Position numbers and translations under genes: made by a program
Part shown: positions 60,401 to 64,000 of the stretch, piece after piece
Layout of the letters: each line of letters opens with the position of its first letter
Numbering within the stretch: position 1 is the first letter of the stretch
Assembly (NCBI GenBank): GCA_029465975.1
Contig: CM055748.1
Span: 4,317,084 to 4,381,083 of the forward strand
Length of the DNA: 64,000 bases
Direction of reading: 5' to 3'
From: Dallia pectoralis
Taxonomy: Eukaryota > Chordata > Actinopteri > Esociformes > Umbridae
Notes under the pieces: generated by a model
What the model was told of the DNA's origin: nothing
Seen by the model: only the letters and a program-made list of their open reading frames with translations
The model's database searches: none

Positions 60401-61995
60401 GGATCAAGATTAGTTGCAAAGAATACAAAAAAAGAATACAGGAACTGAGAACTGAATGAATATGGGCCAGTTACATGCATTTCGATACCCGGATATATTT
60501 ACAGAAAAAAAATGACAGAGGGAGAAGCTGTAGGAGAGAGATTTTAGAATGTAAGACTTTTTGAGATATTTTTTTAAATAGCTCAAAACCCAGACTGTTG
60601 GAATCCCCTGCAATACACATGTGTTATAGTATGTTTTAAGTTCATAATTGTTGTGGAAAATTATCAACACTATCTCAACAATGGCATCATGCTTCAAACT
60701 GTATTTCTATGCACCAGGAGTTTGGTAGCACATGGTGTACAAGACATGTGTTGGGAAGGACATGATTAGTGGGTAAATGAAACTGATTTAAGCCATTGCT
60801 TTATGCACCAGGAGTTTCCCTCAACTTTTTTTGTTACTGTGGTTCATATTGTGGTTTGCACAGATCCGGGAACATATCCGATGGTTTCACGTCCAGTAAA
60901 CACCACGTTTGCGCCTGTCTTCGAATTTTTTTTCTTTCATTTACCCACTTCCTGTTTACAGGAGAAGTTACGCGGGTGATTTTATTTGGGGAGGGGTCTG
61001 TGGTGGTGGGCTGTTCATTGTCAAAATGGCCACATCAGATTCCACACGGACTGAACGAGGACTTATTCTGGACCATCTACTGAGCTCAGATATTTTATTG
61101 CTATGTTGTCACAGAAAGGGACGGGAGAATCCGGGGTTAGATTGTCGCTGCCATGGAATGCTCTGGTTGCAACATGGTGGATCTCGTTGAGGACTTGTGG
61201 CTTTTAGCATGCATCGACTCACTGAGTCCCCCTGGTGGTGAAACCGGGGTGTTCAGCATTACGTCAGACGGAACATGTTCTAGTCGGCCAAGGGGTGGAA
61301 TCTGACTGTGTGGGTCAGGTTGCACAGGTGTAACCCCCCGCTGTCTGTCCAGGTGAAGCTGGACGTGTACCTGGCGGACCTGACGAAGATTGGGAAGAGC
61401 CAGAAGCACAGTCTGTCGGTGGATGTGGAGGGCGGGAAGTTGGTGGTGATGAAGAAGATGAAGGACAGCCAGGAGGACTGGAACACGTTCACACACGACA
61501 AGAGTGAGGGCGCGCACACCAGATGACATGGCTGGATTAGAAACATGCATGCATGCATGTCAGATGAGAAGGCACACAGGCACACACAAGTTCTCTCACA
61601 CAGTTGTTTTTTCTGCCGTGTTATTTCCCCCCATCAGTTCGTCAGCTGATTAAGTCTCAGCGTGTTCAGAACAAGCTGGGCATCGTGTTTGAGAAGGAGA
61701 AAGACAAGAGCCAAAGAAAAGACTTCATCTTCACCGGCGCTAAGGTTTACTTTCTTTACAATTATTCATGATGGGACATATTTGTCTCAATGTCAAATTC
61801 GATAAACATGATTTGCGCACAATTTTGCTGGCAGGAATTAAAATACACACACACACATTGCATTCTAGCATTACACTCTGGATTTTGGGAAGCATAAAAC
61901 ACACACACACACTTCTAACATTACACAGTATTCGGTTTCACAAGCATAAAACACACAATACGTTTTAAAATAACACTGTGTGTTTGTGTGTTTGA

Positions 61996-62035
<40 letters not shown>

Positions 62036-63969
62036 TCATTCTAACATTACACTGTGTGTTTCAGAAGCGGGAGGCATTTTGTCAGCTGCTGCAGCTGATG
62101 AAGAACAAACATTCCAACCAGGACGAGCCAGACATGATCTCAATCTTTATAGGAACCTGGAACATGGGTGAGTAGTGCCAACACACACACACCTTACGTG
62201 TTAACTATTCTGGTATCATATAAACGTGATGTTTCTTGCTGCGTGTGCGTGTGTGTGTGTTGTAGGCTCTGTGCCTTCCCCCAAGCTGGTGGGATCTTGG
62301 GTGCTGTGTCGGGGACTGGGAAAAACCCTAGACGAGATGACCGTGACCATTCCACATGACCTCTATGTGTTCGGAACGCAGGAGAACTCCGTGTGCGACC
62401 GCGAGTGGGTCGACTCGCTCCGCGCCGCGCTCAAAGAACACACCGAACTGGATTACAAACCGGTGAGGAGAATAAGGCAGCCTAGGAGAGTGAGAGAGGG
62501 AGACGTTTTGAAAACTAGAAAACATCTACAATACATTTACAATCTCTTGTTGGAATGTTCAAGGTCTGAGGTCATATTTCATAAAGGAAGTAGGAGATGC
62601 AGACATTATTATTCTCCAGGAGACTCACTTGCTTGTAGCCCTATCCAATTAGGATAATTCCAACTAGCGTGAAGGGTTGACATACGCGTGACTCTCCGAT
62701 CTCCTGCGTTCTAGATTGCGGTCCAGACTCTGTGGAACATCAAGATATCGGTGTTGGTTAAACCAGAACATGAGAACCGAATCAGTCACGTGGGAGTGTC
62801 CAGTGTTAAAACTGGTATCGCCAACACGTTGGGTAAGAACGTTATTCACACACACACACACATTTACAAACGATTCACAACATTCATGTGGTGTGTTTGT
62901 GTTTTCTTTTTAGGTAATAAAGGGGCTGTGGGGGTGTCTTTCATGTTCAACGGGACCTCCTTTGGATTTGTCAACTGTCATCTGACGTCCGGCAATGAAA
63001 AGATCAGCCGGTATACAGACAGAAGCACATTCTATTGTTCGCCGGGACCCTATCGTTACTTGACATCGGTTTGACTGGACCGTGTACCTTTAACCCGTAC
63101 TTGACCTCTGACCCCTGCAGGAGAAACCAGAACTACCTGGATATCCTTCGTCAGCTCTCTCTGGGCGACAAGCAGCTGAGCTCGTTTGACATCTCCCTGC
63201 GCTTCACACACCTCTTCTGGCTGGGCGACCTCAATTACCGGCTGGACATGGATATACAGGTAGACGGGCGCAGACGCAGAGCGAGCGAGCGCGTGCACGC
63301 TCACAAAAGGGCGCGTTTTGCTCACTCTGACCCTCTCACAAATCCAGGAGATCCTGAACTACATCAACAGGAAAGAGTTTGACCCTCTCCTGAAGGTGGA
63401 CCAGCTTAACCTGGAGAGAGAGAAGAACAAGGTGTTCCTGCGCTTCGGTCGGTATCACACACACACACACTTCTTTCCATCTGTAGCGATGCGCTCGGCT
63501 GACTTCTGTGAAAGACCACATAAAAGGTGTTTGTGGTCATGTGGCTGGTTGGTTCCCTGTTTTAGTGGGACCACATAAAAGGTGTTTTTTGTGGTCATGT
63601 GTTTTGTTGGTTCCCTGTTTTAGCAGAGGAAGAAATCTCCTATCCTCCCACATACCGTTATGAACGAGGTTCGAGGGACACGTACGTGTGGCAGAAACAG
63701 AAGGCTACGGGGGTATGTATACTCACACTCGCACACAGACACAGAACGATTAAAACATCTGTTCACTCTCGCATCTCCCACATTATCTGCCGTCTTTCTT
63801 TCAGTGTGTGTCTCTTTCTCTGTTTCTTTATCTATGTCTCTGGCTCTCTCTCTATATTTTTTACTCAATGTCTCTCTCTCATTTAAGATGCGGACTAATG
63901 TCCCTTCCTGGTGTGACAGGATCCTGTGGAAGTCATATCCAGAGACGCATATGGTCTGTAACTCCTATG
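48093..63969 (+). CDS. inppl1: SH2-containing inositol 5-phosphatase 2 (SHIP2), first 18 exons; continues off the right edge
   Basis: SHIP2 converts PI(3,4,5)P3 to PI(3,4)P2 at the plasma membrane and dampens insulin and PI3K signalling. Coding exons: 48093-48268, 51889-51952, 52361-52505, 53288-53375, 55454-55600, 55674-55764, 57903-57992, 58397-58492, 61353-61503, 61638-61744, 62065-62167, 62266-62462, 62715-62832, 62914-63010, 63121-63259, 63348-63447, 63624-63712, 63888-63969. Phases all agree, giving 693 of about 1250 residues. The start ATG is followed by MWYHRDLSRAAAEELLARAG and the SH2 arginine motif FLVRDSES (R45). Next come a proline-rich linker, YLKGSYALDLEAV and the 5-phosphatase domain with GTWNMG, HLTSGNE, FWLGDLNYR and NVPSWCDRIL, the signature catalytic motifs, all intact. 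The C-terminal proline-rich and SAM parts lie outside the window. Fish have two paralogues; I cannot tell a from b. Confidence 0.95.
48579..48682 (+). repeat. 25-bp tandem repeat, four copies
   Basis: AGGTTATGCTTGTCTACATT followed by CATGT is repeated four times with a few transitions, in inppl1 intron 1. Confidence 0.88.
50140..50925 (+). repeat. Composite mini/microsatellite in inppl1 intron 1 (11 units)
   Basis: Each unit of roughly 60-75 bp has a constant part (AACAGGTCGGGTCGTGCCTA, then TCACTCACCCAGTGACCCC) and an (AC)n tract whose length varies from unit to unit. Eleven units can be counted, followed by one diverged half-unit. Confidence 0.93.
52731..52985 (+). repeat. 25-bp minisatellite in inppl1 intron 3
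   Basis: About ten units of CCTGGCCGTAAACCTAAACT followed by CAACG or CAACC. Confidence 0.93.
53590..54240 (+). pseudogene. Decayed Tc1-like element interrupted by a LINE
   Basis: On the far side of the LINE insertion the frames read NSTVQNIVKNRQK and, further on, VDDRRML, both typical of the DNA-binding half of Tc1 transposases. Before it, MRTLERNVIVAVIKM could be the decayed start. A CAGTGCCTTTCGCAAGAATT at 53424 resembles a Tc1 terminus. It is heavily mutated and lies in inppl1 intron 4. Confidence 0.5.
53642..54060 (+). mobile_element. 5'-truncated LINE (probable I/Nimb clade), C-terminal part of the second ORF
   Basis: The frame RVQAAEMGFLRKVAGLSLRD continues to RSQLRWFGHLVRMPPGRLPR and ends PRPDPG-stop. 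This is the tail of a fish non-LTR retrotransposon polyprotein, after the reverse transcriptase. The 3' end is a short GATGA-type tandem tail (54042-54060). A 12-bp target-site duplication AATAAAGATGAC flanks it (53630-53641 and 54061-54072), so this is a target-primed, 5'-truncated insertion. It lies in inppl1 intron 4. Confidence 0.82.
55765..57902. other. inppl1 intron 6
   Basis: AT-rich intron with short CA/GT tracts (57270-57300, 57462-57482, 57580-57600). A stretch ending AAAGGTTAAATAAAGGTAAA (57040-57062) looks like the border of a common fish MITE. No coding sequence is seen. Confidence 0.65.
58493..61352. other. inppl1 intron 8
   Basis: 2.9-kb intron with a 33-bp minisatellite (59575-59860). 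The rest is AT-rich and shows no recognisable exon or transposon ends; a TGCACCAGGAGTTT word occurs twice (60711 and 60804). Confidence 0.6.
59575..59860 (+). repeat. 33-bp minisatellite in inppl1 intron 8
   Basis: About nine units of TTCTGTGAGGAACAGGCAGC followed by ATGGTAGAGGAGG. Because the unit is a multiple of three, one frame on each strand stays open (GRGGSVRNRQH and LPVPHRTSSTM repeats); there is no sign that either is a gene. Confidence 0.95.
61990..62030 (+). repeat. (CA)n microsatellite in inppl1 intron 10
   Basis: CA run of about 38 bp shortly before the exon 62065-62167. Confidence 0.9.
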
Positions 63970-64000
63970 GTAAGACCCTGTTAGCCGCATCATAAGCCAC

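Overview
The window is vertebrate nuclear DNA, almost certainly from a teleost fish. Genes have short GT-AG exons spread over kilobases, simple and tandem repeats are very dense (CA/GT tracts sit in most introns), Tc1/mariner, hAT and LINE remnants are frequent, and the gene set has clear vertebrate orthologues (nox4, naalad2, numa1, a folate receptor, inppl1). There is a fish-type NACHT gene with a FISNA-like segment. A run of exactly 500 N and a suspicious 1.53-kb duplication with single-base indels point to a scaffolded long-read assembly. No bacterial operons, CRISPR arrays, rRNA or tRNA genes were found.

Layout. 242-8107 (-): first seven coding exons of nox4, continuing beyond the left edge, including a 28-nt microexon. 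8108-11312: head-to-head intergenic region carrying a CCAAT/YY1 promoter-like repeat. 11313-18541 (+): complete naalad2 in 20 coding exons (739 aa). 18542-22434: convergent 3' region with transposon debris. 22435-28284 (-): complete 11-exon NLR-family gene (757 aa) with an internal PYD-like domain, a FISNA-like segment and a NACHT whose Walker A lysine and Walker B acidic partner are replaced, and with no LRRs. 28285-30998: intergenic, with two more copies of the CCAAT/YY1 repeat or its core. 30999-43804 (-): numa1, 5' end lost in the gap 43805-44304. 44431-46585 (+): last two exons of a folate receptor with a Tc1 transposon in the intron. 48093-63969 (+): first 18 exons of inppl1 (SHIP2), running off the right edge within the 5-phosphatase domain.

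The genes do not form a pathway. Gene content mirrors conserved vertebrate linkage (NOX4 and NAALAD2 on human 11q14; NUMA1, FOLR and INPPL1 on 11q13). I derived exon boundaries by hand from splice signals, codon phase and family conservation. Phase is consistent across every junction except one in numa1.

The most unusual items are the LRR-less, apparently ATPase-dead PYD-NACHT gene; a dispersed repeat with promoter architecture placed in sense orientation just upstream of two genes; a minisatellite that has copied an exon end with its splice donor seven times; a 460-bp pure GT tract ending four bases before a splice acceptor; and the near-identical numa1 duplication that breaks its main exon and looks like an assembly fault.
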